Of a stretch of DNA of 64,000 nt, positions 1-10,809 are shown one piece after another. The position numbers and the translations under genes were made by a program. The stretch covers positions 3,286,001 through 3,350,000 of the forward strand of contig NC_089448.1 of NCBI RefSeq assembly GCF_026210795.1, in the 5' to 3' direction. The stretch's first letter is position 1. The number at the start of each line of letters is the position of its first letter. This stretch comes from Rhizophagus irregularis. Its lineage: Eukaryota; Glomeromycota; Glomeromycetes; Glomerales; Glomeraceae. The notes below the pieces were generated by a model that was given only the letters and a program-made list of their open reading frames with translations, did no database searches and was not told the DNA's origin.

Positions 1-2286
1 CAATTAAAGAACATAAGTTAGAATTAATTGATGATATTTATAAAAAATGTATGACATATTTTAAAGAGGATTCAATGAACAATAAGTCATTTTTAAGTAT
101 TATCACTTCTACAATGCCATTACTAGATAAACATTATCCGAAATATATTCTAAAATATTCATCAGAAACGAATATGATCATAGATAATTCTTTTTATAGT
201 ATAGAGCATCAAAATAAAAATTTACATCTTTATTCTTTTTTTCAATCTCCTCAAATAGCTAATTTATCAAAATCACTTTTATGGACAAAATACTATCGTA
301 AAATTAATTACACATCTGTAAAAATACAAACTTCAAATAATTTATTATTGAAAATTTTGGCTTCTTTATTTTCGTGGATTGCATTGTTTATTCAAGCTCT
401 AATAATACTTTTAACTTTACCCTTTTATTTGGCTACATTTCATATTTTATCAAAATACAACTTTATTAATAATATTTACCCTGTCGATGCATTTTCTTTT
501 GTTTATTTCTTTGTTGATCTTATAATTTTTAAAAAAGGTATAACAACAACACCAACAATTACTTTTATGATTCCTTATATTAATTTTGTTAATTATTCAA
601 AAGATTATAGTTGGTTTTTAGAATTAATTAGACCTCAACCTAGTCCATTTACTGAAACGATAAATAGAAATATCTATAAAACATGGAATGGAGAGGCATT
701 AATTAATTTTAAATGGAATACTTATGGAAAATATTATTTTACAATGATTTGGATTTTATTTATGGCATTACTTGGGTGCTTTACTGCTGCTGCAACAATT
801 CCTCAGAAATATATCAATGAAGAAGTTAGACAACAACTTTTTATTGCTTCAATTATACTTGGATCTATTCATCTGATTTTTGAAATTCATCAATTTTTTT
901 ATAATATTATTAAGTGGTTCTATAATTTTTGGAATATTTTTGGTAAATATAAATGTTTAATTTAATTATTTTACAATATCTTTATTTAAGAAAATGAAAT
1001 TAATTATATAATATTTTAAATTACAGATATAATTGCTTATGTGCTTTCAATTTACACTTCTATATACTGGCTTCAAACAAATGATAAGAACAATAATTAT
1101 CTAATCACTTTGCTTTCTTTTTCATGCTTATTTTTAGATATAAAATTTTTGTTATTTTTTAGAGCATTTGAATATTTTGGTGTATATTTTGCAATTATTA
1201 TTGGTGTTGGAAAAAAGATTTTTTCTTTTTTAATAGTCTTATTCATTATTGTAATAAGTTTTGCACATGCATTTTATATTTTATTATCACCAAGATCTAA
1301 ATTTTCACTTGAACAATATAATATAAATAGTGATGATCCAAATAATCCTTGGAAATTAGCTCCTAGTTATAATCAAATAATTGATAATAATGGAAATATA
1401 AACTCCAATCCATCTATGATTCAAATACCTGATAAAAATACAAACATGTTTATGGATATTAGAACTTCTCTTTTTGCTATGTATTTATTTTTAGCAGGTA
1501 TGTTTAAAATTTCATAATTATATAAATTTGCATAAATATTTTTCTAATACCTTTAAGCAATCCTTCTTTCCTATCAATAGGTGATTCAAGTGCATTATCT
1601 AATTGGGAATATACAGAAAATCCATCAATTGCAGTATTGATTGTTTTATTTTCCCTCTTAGTTGTTGTATATCTTATGAACTTGTTAATTGGATTACTCA
1701 ATATAGAAATTGGAGAAGATAATAATAGAGTCTCATATTTGATACAGAAGGCAGAAGTAAATAATATTAATATTAATTATTCCATATTTGTAAATATACT
1801 AATATATCTCAATTCTTATATTTTTAAAGATTTTGGCAGAGATTGAGTTATTTTACCTATTACCACATCAGAGACGTTGGCATACATGGTTTCCTAAAGT
1901 AATGTATGTAATTTTACTTTAAAAAAAAATTTATTGTTATGGTTTTATTAATTATTCAAATTATTTTAAGACATTATTATGCCGATATTGATAAGGCTCG
2001 AATGGAAATTGAAAGATTGATTGAAGAGGGTGAATGGGATGCTAAGGAATTCACAGAGATGCGGAAAAATTTATTAAAAGAACTTCAAATTAAACATAAT
2101 CCTATTAACAATGAGGTAATATTGGAGAAATTAAAATCTAATGATGAAATATTGGAGAAATTAAAATCTAATGATGAAAAATTGGAGAAATTAAAATCCA
2201 ACGATGAAATATTGGAGAAATTAAAATCTAATGATGAATTATTGGAGAAATTAGGGAAATTATTGGAAGAAATACATGCAAAATAA
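1..2286 (+). CDS. TRP/polycystin-like ion channel, 3' part (5' end outside window)
   Basis: The open frame enters from the left edge. I read exons <1-942, 1027-1497, 1581-1756, 1830-1903 and 1971-2286, with introns of 84, 83, 73 and 67 bp; all donors are GT and the acceptors TACAG, AATAG, TAAAG and TTAAG. The product is a multi-pass membrane protein. Several hydrophobic helices are followed by LIVLFSLLVVVYLMNLLIGL, which looks like the pore-lining S6 helix, preceded by a GDSSALSNWEY loop as in TRP/ion_trans channels. After S6 comes a conserved-looking stretch (KAEILAEIELFYLLPHQRRW) and then a charged C-terminal coiled coil. By family the role would be cation transport at a membrane; the ion is not predictable. 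Large ion-transport-domain proteins of this shape are common in Rhizophagus genomes (recalled, not searched). The start codon and N-terminal domains are missing. Splice sites were chosen because each restores one continuous frame. Confidence 0.8.
2119..2256 (+). repeat. 30-bp coding tandem repeat (decapeptide coiled coil)
   Basis: Four full 30-bp units starting at 2119, 2149, 2179 and 2209, plus a partial one, encode [I/K/L]LEKLKSNDE repeated in register in the last exon of the channel gene. The units are almost identical at DNA level, which points to recent slippage or unequal crossing-over. The heptad-like Leu spacing suggests a cytoplasmic coiled coil, possibly for subunit assembly (inference). 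Confidence 0.85.
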
Positions 2287-4247
2287 TTTTAATATTACGT
2301 TAGTTTTATAAACTGAAATTATTGATAGTGTATTAAATGGACCCGTTTGTAATCAATTATAAGATTGAATAAATATATTTTATGTTTTCTCTTTAATCAC
2401 ATAAATTCCTAAATTATTCATTTGTTTTTTTTTCGAAAAAAAAAGATTGATAAAATTGAAAACTAGCAGTCACCTGTTGTTTCGCACCGGGACCAATGAG
2501 TTTGTTTAAATAGAAAAATTTAATATTATAATGTAATACCAAATATATTAAAGATGGTTACAGTAGGTTTTTGTTTATAATTAGGAATTTAATGTGGTAA
2601 TATTTAGCCAATAAAAAATAATAAAATTAATGATTTGACATTTGAGTGTGGAATGAAATTAAGGAATTGTGAAAAAATAATTACCAATAAAAATTGATTA
2701 ATTTTTTTTTAGAAGTATTTTCGAAAAAACTTTAATATTATGAAAATACTACATTATTATTTTAGATGCACAGATCGAACAATTTCTTTTTTCTCAAATA
2801 TTTTCACATTTATTAGCTTCTTCAAACTATCTTTACAAAATTACGAAGCTATTTTTTACAATTACTGGTAAATTATTTTCCAATTGGAATTTAAAGTAGT
2901 TTTTCTTTTTTGAGGTTTTTGAGGTCTGATTTTTTTTAGGTATTTTATTATTAATACACAAAATGGCCTCATAACTTTGCTAATAAAGTCATGTTCTTAA
3001 TCTTAATATGCTTTTTTTCTCAAAGTACAGAATAGTTAAAGCCACACATCTAATTGGATGTTAAATATAATACAATGTGTACTTACAAATCATATAAACA
3101 TCATTTTCAATTAAAGGAACGAAACAGTCAAAACTCTGTTTGTCATCAGATAAAATTTCAAAAGAAAATTTGGCAAGTTAAAGGAAGTGCGAAAACAAAG
3201 AAGTGAGTCACTTCAGAAAATACAGCCTCAGCTATTTGGGCCTGATATCGCTTCAATTCTTATGCTTTACTAAATTAAAAATATTTTTATATTTAAATTA
3301 ACATTATTAAATTTAATTTATATATATTTGCATTAATAAATTCATTAAAATTTTTAACTCATTGTTATTATTATAAAAAAATCCTTAATTAATAATTTTA
3401 TTATATAACTTGATATAGTTTTGATTTACATAGTTAACAGCGCATGCCTCCACTTGATCTATTTATGATCAAAAACTATTCGATTCCAGTTAAATTATTA
3501 ATTTTTTTTGTCCGATTTTTTTTTTCAACTTTTTTTGGTTCCTTTTTTCAAAAATTTTTCAAACTGAAAAAAATTTTTTCTCAGTTTAGTAGTTTAGTTT
3601 TTTTTTCAACCTGAAAAATTTGTTTTTTCTCATTCTTTTCTTGTTTAGGTTTAATTTTTTTCCCAAACTGAAAAATTATACCAATTTGTTTTTTATTTTT
3701 TTTCGATCTTTTTTTTTTTAGACCGTATTATTTTTTTTTCACTCTTTTGGATCGGATTATTGTCCTTTTTTTTCAGAATTTTTTTCATACTTATTTTTTT
3801 TTTCGGATTCCTTTTTTTTCAGAAATTTCCCTTTTTCTTAAACTGATTTCTTTTTTATCCTTTTTCTTCCCCAAATTTTTAAAAATTTTTTTTTTATTAT
3901 TAAATAAAAAATAAAATATTATATTAAATATATTTACTAAATTATTATTTTTTAAAAAAAAAATCAATACAGTCAACTCCCTCTATAGTCACTCCCGTTA
4001 TAGTCACATTCTACTATATAGTCACACCAGTTGAATGTTCAAAACACTTTATTATTAAAATCTATCCTATATAGTCACAATCTATCTATAGTCACTATCA
4101 CACCTATCCTCAAAAATCTTATATTAAAAAGAACTGTTTATAATCACAGTTATATAAAGAATATATTAAATAACTTGGCATCTAATAATCGTACAAAGAT
4201 GTATCATAGCTCGTTAGAATCGTCTCACTGAGACGAATCGAATGGTG

Positions 4248-5360
4248 GTAGTTTTATCCTTTTCCTTTGCAAGTGTTTACGGCCAGACCACCCATTGCCT
4301 CTTATGAGACTAATCTCGGGTCTGTGTCCTATCATCTTCAATGGGCAACCATTAAACCGAGTACTTAATTCCTCAGGTAACAGCACCACTATAGAAGACA
4401 TCCCCCATCGGGCCATTTTTAGGCTGATCTGAAGCTAGGTACACGCCGCCTACTCAGTTTTATCCTTTTCCTTTGCAAGTGTTTACGGCCAGACCACCCA
4501 TTGCCTCTTATGAGACTAATCTCGGGTCTGTGTCCTATCATCTTCAATGGACAACCATTAAACCGAGTACTTAATTCCTCAGGTAACAGCACCACTATAG
4601 AAGACATCCCCCATCGGGCCATTTTTAGGCTGATCTGAAGCTAGGTACACGCCGCCTACTCATCCTATACCCATTGCATGATACTGATACTCAATTTATT
4701 TTACGACCTTTAGAGAGCATCTACTTTCATGGAGGACTTTCGACAGGTAACATCAACCATCTAGTACCCTTCCATACCACCATTTTAGGTACTAAGTCTC
4801 ACTCAAAGGCCACTACAGCCCGCGATTACCCAGCACCGATAGTACAGTTGTTTACCCCAAGTGGTATACTTTGTAGTGACCACTCGGACAGGAAGTAGCA
4901 GGCATCTGTCCAGGATCACCCCTTATGGTGGGTATCAACCACCAGGGATCACCAACCAGGACCCAAGGAGTAGGGAATCGAACCCCATAGCCATGCTACC
5001 TGTTCTGTGCACGAACACCTTGGTTGGTCTAAGACCTAACAGAAGGTCTAACTACCACTAAGACATTGCACCCTCAGCTTTACCATCTAGAACGACCATC
5101 TAGCCATTACTGACCCCAAGCGGTATCGTAGAGTGACCACCCGGACAGGAAGTCCCCCCCAAGGTATAGTAGTGACCTCAAGGACAGGACTGCGCACATG
5201 CCAATGGCCTCATAGGGAACGTTAGAAGGACACCATGACCCTTAGTTGAAATGTGCGGCCTAACCGTACACACTAATTCACCATGATGCAGTCCAACTAC
5301 ACTAATCCCTGTACCTTCACGCTATTGGTTGTAGCGTCCGCAGTAGTTTTATCCTTTTCC
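4248..5360. other. GC-richer insert flanked by an 18-bp direct repeat
   Basis: GTAGTTTTATCCTTTTCC occurs at 4248-4265 and exactly again at 5343-5360. The DNA between is visibly far richer in G+C than anything around it, with phrases such as GACCACCCGGACAGGAAGT recurring near 4880 and 5135. No domain-bearing protein was recognised. The short ORFs here (for example two near-identical minus-strand ORFs starting MARWGMSSIVVLLPEELS) arise from a tandem duplication and are not convincing genes. A segment captured by the element, possibly from another repeat family, is the simplest explanation. Confidence 0.6.
4251..4662. repeat. 206-bp tandem duplication
   Basis: The unit beginning GTTTTATCCTTTTCC at 4251 is repeated from 4457 almost without change, through CTGAAGCTAGGTACACGCC. 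Only one or two differences are visible (for example ATGGGCAACC versus ATGGACAACC), so the duplication is recent. Confidence 0.85.
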
Positions 5361-5492
5361 GATCACTGACTGATGAGTTATTCAACAAAATGTTAAGCAT
5401 CGGCATTATTATATTTCTTGATTTACGTTTACTGCGCCATTTAACATTTTGCTAAATTTCTCAGTACCTAGTGATTGTAAAAAGACGATTAA

Positions 5493-5870
5493 TAGCTCGT
5501 TGGAATCGCCTCATCAAGACGAATCGAATGGCGGTAAGCTCATCTCTCTGTGATCAATATTGACGGAGTTACTACTTAAAACCATTTAATATTTTTTAAT
5601 TTCGGAAATAATCTAGTGATTAGATTTCGATGTATTTTATACCATTAGATTCGTCGCATTAAGACGAATCGAATGGTAGTAAGATTGTCTCTCTAGGATC
5701 AATATTGGCAGAGTTATTACACAAAAACCATTAATATTTTTTTAATTTCGGAAATTAATCTAGTGATTGGATTTCGATGTATTTTATACCATTAAAACCG
5801 TCTCATCAAGACGAATCGAATGGCGGTAAGATCATCTCTCTACGATTAATATTGGCGGAGTTACGATACA
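5493..5870. repeat. About 148-bp tandem repeats with a GTCTCATCAAGAC core
   Basis: Units begin near 5493, 5641 and 5789. Each holds an imperfect palindrome around CTCATCAAGACGAATCGAATGG, followed by GGTAAG, CATCTCTCT and ATTTCGGAAAT blocks. A lone related core lies at 4203-4250, to the left of the GC-rich insert, so the insert probably split an array that was once continuous. Confidence 0.75.
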
Positions 5871-7177
5871 ATAAAGTTTTGAGTATAATTTTGGCTAAAA
5901 TTATGTTAATTTTTGGCCGGAATTATGATATACTAATATAAGAAATTTTTTATATAGTCACATCTCTTTATAATCACCAAATATGGACTGTCCCAAATGT
6001 GTAACTATAAAGAGAGTTGACTGTATAACATATCAGATATAGGAAAATTGACTGACGTTTATAGAAAGATGAGTAAGATTATTTTCAATTAAATTGAACG
6101 CTGGATAAATAGTTTGATTTTTCAAATTCATAAAAATCAATTAATTAATTTAATTAATTATAAAATATGTAAAAATATCAATTTTTTTTTTGAAGAAATT
6201 GTTGATTTAATAATAGATTATTATAACCAAATCCATATCTGAAATTCTCTAAATAACTACCAGATTTTTGAATAAAGATTGTAATTCTGATAAATAAACA
6301 AAAACAAAAAATAAAAAACATACCCTAGTAGTCACAAAGAAGAACTGAGAGACCTAAAAAGAATGAATTCAAAATATAAAATGATCAGCTCATTAATTGG
6401 CCAAATGTACAAATTTAATAATGAGGTCATATCACCGCCGGGTAAATTATATAGGTTCAATCACCCTAGGTGAAAAATTATTAAATCGCAAACGTCAAAT
6501 CATTAATATAAGCTATATTATAGTAAATATAATTTATATCATTCTAATATTATACATATAATTTAAAAACAAAAAAACTACTATAACCATCTTTAATTTA
6601 CTTAGTATTACATTATAATACTAAAATTTTCTATTTGAAACAAATTCATTGGTCCCGGTGTGAAGCAATGGGTTACTGCTAGTTATCTACAATATTTTTT
6701 AGTAATTTTACCACAGTACGCCAGCTTAAATATATACCTCTACACAATATCACCGGGTTCAAGAATCTATCAAAAAATGTTTGTCAATAATATTAATATC
6801 ATGAGACAAATTTTTTACCAGAATACCCGATGGTTTGGTAATTACTATTAATACATGTTTGAATTTGTACCATAAAAGATATAATAGGGTGTGCAATAGT
6901 CAAAAAACTCAAATCAGAGTAATTTTCTAGTTCTTCATTTCTTCTAAAAGGTAATTATTAATTTATTATTTTTCATTACACACAAAAATGATTGAATGAT
7001 TGAATTATAGAAATTCATACCATCTAGCACCTGTCTAAAGTACCCTGGGTCTTTTAAATTTTATCCGATTTGAAAATTGAATAATACCCGTGGGTACTTT
7101 ATGAGATACCGGGTATTATATGAGGGGGCGGCATTTTATAATTTTCCAGAATTATAAGAGGGATATTATTTATAGGA

Positions 7178-7402
7178 TTTGTTAGGTCGGTCCTGGTCCG
7201 GTCCTGGTTCTGGAACCTATGAGTCTTATTGAACGGACCTGTGGACCTGGTCCTGAACTAGGTTATTTATGGATATAATGATAACTAAATATAAAAAGTA
7301 AAAAAAGTGAGTTGATTCATGGTTCTTAGGACTTTTTAGAACCTGGTCCACTTCTGGTCCAAAATTTGAATCTAAATATCTGCTGACCAGGTCCTAGGAC
7401 TT
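7178..7402. repeat. MITE-like inverted repeat built from CCTGGTCC/GGACC motifs
   Basis: The left part holds repeated GGTCCTGGTCC and GGTTCTGGAACC motifs. The right part has the complementary orientation (CTGACCAGGTCCTAGGAC), giving about 220 bp that can fold back imperfectly. Ends and target duplication are not clear. Confidence 0.45.
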
Positions 7403-9109
7403 TACCATTTCTAGGTATTAACCAAGAGTAAAATGTTTGTATCTAGTATAAAAATACCAGGTCTTTTAAAGTGGGGTACGCTTAAAGGGAAATACTTTAG
7501 GCAGTGATAGACGGTATATATATATATAGCATAAATGAATTTAAAAGTCATTGGTTTTCTTAATTCACCGCCAGTTACCTTGTCATTTTACAGCAATTGG
7601 ATTAAAATCTGTCACTGTAGCCTGTACATAAAGTCAGTTTTTTGCTACATTTGGTGGTATATACATTACTTTTCTAATAAAACTCATGTTTACAAGTGTA
7701 TTTTTGGAGGACCATATTTATCAAATAAGTTAGCGCAAATTTTTAATAATGTAAATTGGGGAACTAAATATTATAACAGAAACAAAATGATTTTGGTGGT
7801 AACTAACCTTGATGATATAGACAGAGGAAAATCCTCTTGATAGAAAGCGAAAATATGCAATTAACTCACAAAAAAAATCACGATATAAACGATGTGAAGT
7901 GGTTATTAAATTAAAACCTTGACTGGAAAAAGATGCAAAGAGTAATAAGTGTGAAGGTGGATTTTTGCACGTGCACTTTTGGATACAAAAAAAGGATAAT
8001 ATAATCATTTTATAGTAAATATGTAATTTTTTGTTGCTAAAGACTTTGAATATAAAAAAAACATGTCATAATGCCTAGTATCTGTAGGAATAAAATAATT
8101 TGATGAACAATATAATTTTTAAAAATGACTTTACGTGATTTATAAAATATTTTAGCATCAAAAAAAAGCATTTATGAATAAAAATAAAAAGTTCCCAAGC
8201 TTAAAAGAATTAGAGCAAGTGAAAGGGAGAATTAAAGGTTTAGGTAACCGGAAAGGGTAGTAAATTTTTGATCAGATAATAAAATAAAATCGTAAACAAA
8301 ATTACAAATCCCGAACTGAAAAAAAATTTAAGAAATGAAATTATAAAGAAACATGAGCCAAAATTGATTCACACCAAAGGTAATTAATTCTCATTGATAA
8401 ATAAACTAAAATCAAAGATACATACCAAGGGTGATTAAATCCCATCAATAAATGAACAAAAAAATCAAGAGACACGAACCAAAATTAAGATATACAGTAC
8501 GTCAAGGTCTCAGTAATAATGAACCAAATTAAATGTAAGTAAGTTAAAAAACAAGTAAAAGAAAAAAAGCCCAAAGACAGTTAAATAAAGAAAGAATGAG
8601 TATTAGGACAAAAGAACAAAAACAAAAGCATTAGATAATCCCAGAAATGAAATATTAGACAAAAGAAACGAAACAATACCTAAAAATGAAATAAAAGAAA
8701 TAACCGCACATCATTAAAAAACTGTACAAAAGAATAGAAAAAAGAAATTCCTAGAGGCCTAAAAAAACTAAACTTACTATTAATCGGCATTTTCAGTCTA
8801 AGCTTAGTATTATCGGCCTTAACCACAAAATTCTCAGCCTCAAGCTCGAGCTTTCAGGTTGGTTTAGTTCTTTATATATGTAACTCTGATCTTGAACAAA
8901 GTGATTTTTATTAAAAAAATTTATTAATACACGCGAAAAGATAAAGTCTGGGACGTAGCCGTACATGCGAAAAAATAAACACAAGTGGGGACTTTGTCCA
9001 CGATACATGAATTACATAATGGTTCTATGTTAATAAATAAAGCTACTTATGCTACTAGAATATATTTTTTTCGCTTACTTCGGCATGCAGGAGTCGAGAT
9101 GTTTGCTAA

Positions 9110-9425
9110 AGCAAACTGATCCTAATTTGATTATTCCGCAAGGTCGCCTGATGACTTTATCCTTTTTATGTCTCTCTCGTTACCTATGGTATCAGCTGAA
9201 TCTGATTTCTGCGCCTCATCCAATAACCATGAAATATGTCCAAGAACTCTTCCAACATCACTTTCCGTATTAGTTATCATGCACAACTATTACCGGCTTT
9301 GATAGCTTGAATCTTGGTTATCCGCATCGGTGACAAGCCCGAAAGTTTTACCCACAAACACACTTCCTTCTGAAATCTCGCTAACTACCAGAATAACGAC
9401 TTTAAATACCAAGGTGATGTATTCT
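9110..9425 (-). pseudogene. Possible decayed coding remnant, unknown family
   Basis: The minus strand holds two adjacent short frames with normal-looking amino-acid composition in otherwise non-coding DNA. One reads VSEISEGSVFVGKTFGLVTD and then stops. After a frame change the other reads TESDVGRVLGHISWLLDEAQ and also stops. I do not recognise the family. The local base composition is less AT-rich than its surroundings. It may equally be a transposon fragment. Confidence 0.3.
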
Positions 9426-10189
9426 AAATAAATTTCAAGGACCTGTCGATAATCTCATCAATTTTATGTATTCTATGGAATTCATTCACTGAAAAGATAT
9501 TGTAGTTACATTATTAGCTATTCCAGGCGAAATAATTTTATTCAAGAACATGGTCTTTTATGCATGGCAGTTATATGGAAGAAAAATATTGGACCTCTAT
9601 CCTTACTGCGGAGCAAATTAATCCGAAGAACCTTGTTTCTTTACAATCTGGGAATTCGCTATATTGATCTTAAAAAGTCTCTTGAGACCAAAAGGTTTGA
9701 ATAAAGAGACTGTTTTAAAAAATGAAATAATCAGTTTTTTTTATGAATGAAAATTACTTTTGAATTTTTTTTTAAAAAAATTGAAAAACTAAAGGCCTGA
9801 AGCTTTCCTTTTATTCACATTTGATGAAATTTGTAATATAATACCCATCATTATTAAGAGTGATAAAGTGATGTCATTAATATCTGAACTAACCCGACTA
9901 TCTAAATCTAAAAGATATAATAGATTAAGCTGTACGCATGCAGCCGTGAGTGCGTAAATTATGCATATAAGAAATTTACATAACTTTCAGGTTGTATTAT
10001 TCGTGCTTGTTAGTTTTAGAAAAAAGAAAATTTTAGCCAAACTAATTTCTAACTTTAATTTTATGACATTATTACATTATTGTAATAAATTATTAAATCG
10101 CTAGCGAATTGGAACAGTGATATTTTGAGTATTAGAATTACGATCCGGGTTCGTGAAAACTGGCCTATAAATTTATATTTTAATTCCGG

Positions 10190-10470
10190 TTTTCAAAATA
10201 TGATCAAATACAGGTCTCTATGGTTATTTGATTTTTGTAGTTTTCATAATCGAAAAGAATCCTACCAATCTGATAAAATATTTTATGATGATAATTTTTA
10301 TTTAACTCGTAAAATAACTGATAACAAATTATGTTTGAATGAATAAATACTATGGAAATTATGAATTTCCTACAATTGGATATGCGAAAAAAGTACATAA
10401 AAAATATTATTTTATAAATTCATAATATTAAATTATTGTATTTACAGCACATTGTAGAAGGTGGTCACAG
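10190..10470 (+). pseudogene. Decayed fragment of the Gag-MIR gene family
   Basis: The DNA around 10283-10335 (TATGATGATAATTTTTATTT, then AACTCGTAAAATAACTGATA) closely matches the MIR exon of the two genes at 10810 and 18801 (tyrosine-Asp-Asp, then LTHK-TGNKL). In translation YDDNFYLTRKITDNKL corresponds to YDDGFDLTHKVTGNKL. Past a stop, TTTACAGCACATTGTAGAAG at 10441 resembles the acceptor and start of their third exon. No Gag-like first exon precedes it and the frame is broken, so this is a third, dead partial copy next to a live one. Confidence 0.55.
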
Positions 10471-10483
10471 AGAGTGAAGAAAC

Positions 10484-10576
10484 TTCAATTATTTAAGTAG
10501 TTTTCCTATGAGCAAGGGTTAAACTTTGTGTAATACCAACATATATTCAAGAGAAACTACTACTTAAATAACTGAA
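10484..10576. repeat. Short foldback element
   Basis: TTCAATTATTTAAGTAG at 10484 is matched by the inverse CTACTTAAATAACTGAA ending at 10576, making a hairpin of about 93 bp directly after the decayed MIR fragment. No coding capacity. Confidence 0.55.
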
Positions 10577-10809
10577 AATTTCCCATGATTTATAGTTATT
10601 TAGGAAAAATCCGGGTTTTCCCGATTTGTGAATACCGATTTCTTTAGAGGATGACTTAGGTCGCACTAATTTGAAAACGACGATAAATAAATGATGTAAT
10701 ATTTCTTCTTAATTTGGTTAGACAATTTACCATCATTTAAGAAAAAGGAACCATTATCATCGAATGTTTATCATTTTGTTTCTTTCTTTTCTTGAAATTT
10801 CCTTAAATT

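Larger units (their letters stand above)
3970..6023. mobile_element. Pogo/Tigger-like non-autonomous DNA element, nested
   Basis: The left end reads TA-CAGTCAACTCCCTCTATAG and the right end is the inverse, CTATAAAGAGAGTTGACTG-TA. CAGTC...GACTG termini flanked by TA fit the pogo/Tc1-mariner TIR and TA target-duplication pattern. Just inside the left end the motif TATAGTCAC recurs several times (3984-4100), and two related copies occur near the right end (5953-5980); these may be transposase-binding subterminal repeats (inference). There is no transposase ORF, so the element must be mobilised in trans. It lies inside the longer TIR element and is therefore younger than it. Confidence 0.7.
2461..6684. 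mobile_element. Non-autonomous element with about 200-bp terminal inverted repeats
   Basis: The sequence from 2461 (AACTAGCAGTCACC...) to about 2650 reappears reverse-complemented from 6684 back to about 6480. Shared blocks include ACCGGGACCAATGA, TATTATAATGTAATAC and TTAATGATTTGAC, with scattered mismatches. Between the termini there is no supported protein gene, only a poly-T-rich stretch (3490-3890) and the nested pogo-like element. This is a long-TIR foldback or MITE-type element, and the mismatched arms suggest it is old. The exact ends and target duplication were not resolved. Confidence 0.7.
6685..10124. other. Intergenic, no supported gene except remnants
   Basis: AT-rich sequence. 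A 101-codon open frame at 7535-7840 has biased, tryptophan- and tyrosine-rich composition and no recognisable motif; I treat it as chance. A GG(T/A)CC-rich inverted repeat lies at about 7178-7402 and a possible coding remnant at about 9110-9425. The rest (7840-9000, 9430-10120) shows nothing that can be supported. Confidence 0.6.

Noticed and set aside
3425-3490. tRNA-like phrases (TAGTTAACAGCGCA, TTCGATTCC)
   Set aside because: No acceptor stem or anticodon arm could be folded; too weak for a tRNA call.
3791-3976. Minus-strand Lys/Phe-rich ORF
   Set aside because: Translation of poly-T/poly-A runs; low complexity.
4225-4622. Two near-identical minus-strand ORFs (MARWGMSSIVVLLPEELS...)
   Set aside because: They exist because of the 206-bp tandem duplication in GC-richer DNA; no start context, domain or exon structure supports them.
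5493-5870. CRISPR-like look of regularly spaced palindromic repeats
   Set aside because: Units are long tandem repeats without unique spacers in a eukaryotic, intron-bearing context.
7535-7840. 101-codon plus-strand ORF
   Set aside because: No motif, no splice model, overlaps an antisense frame of similar size; most likely chance.
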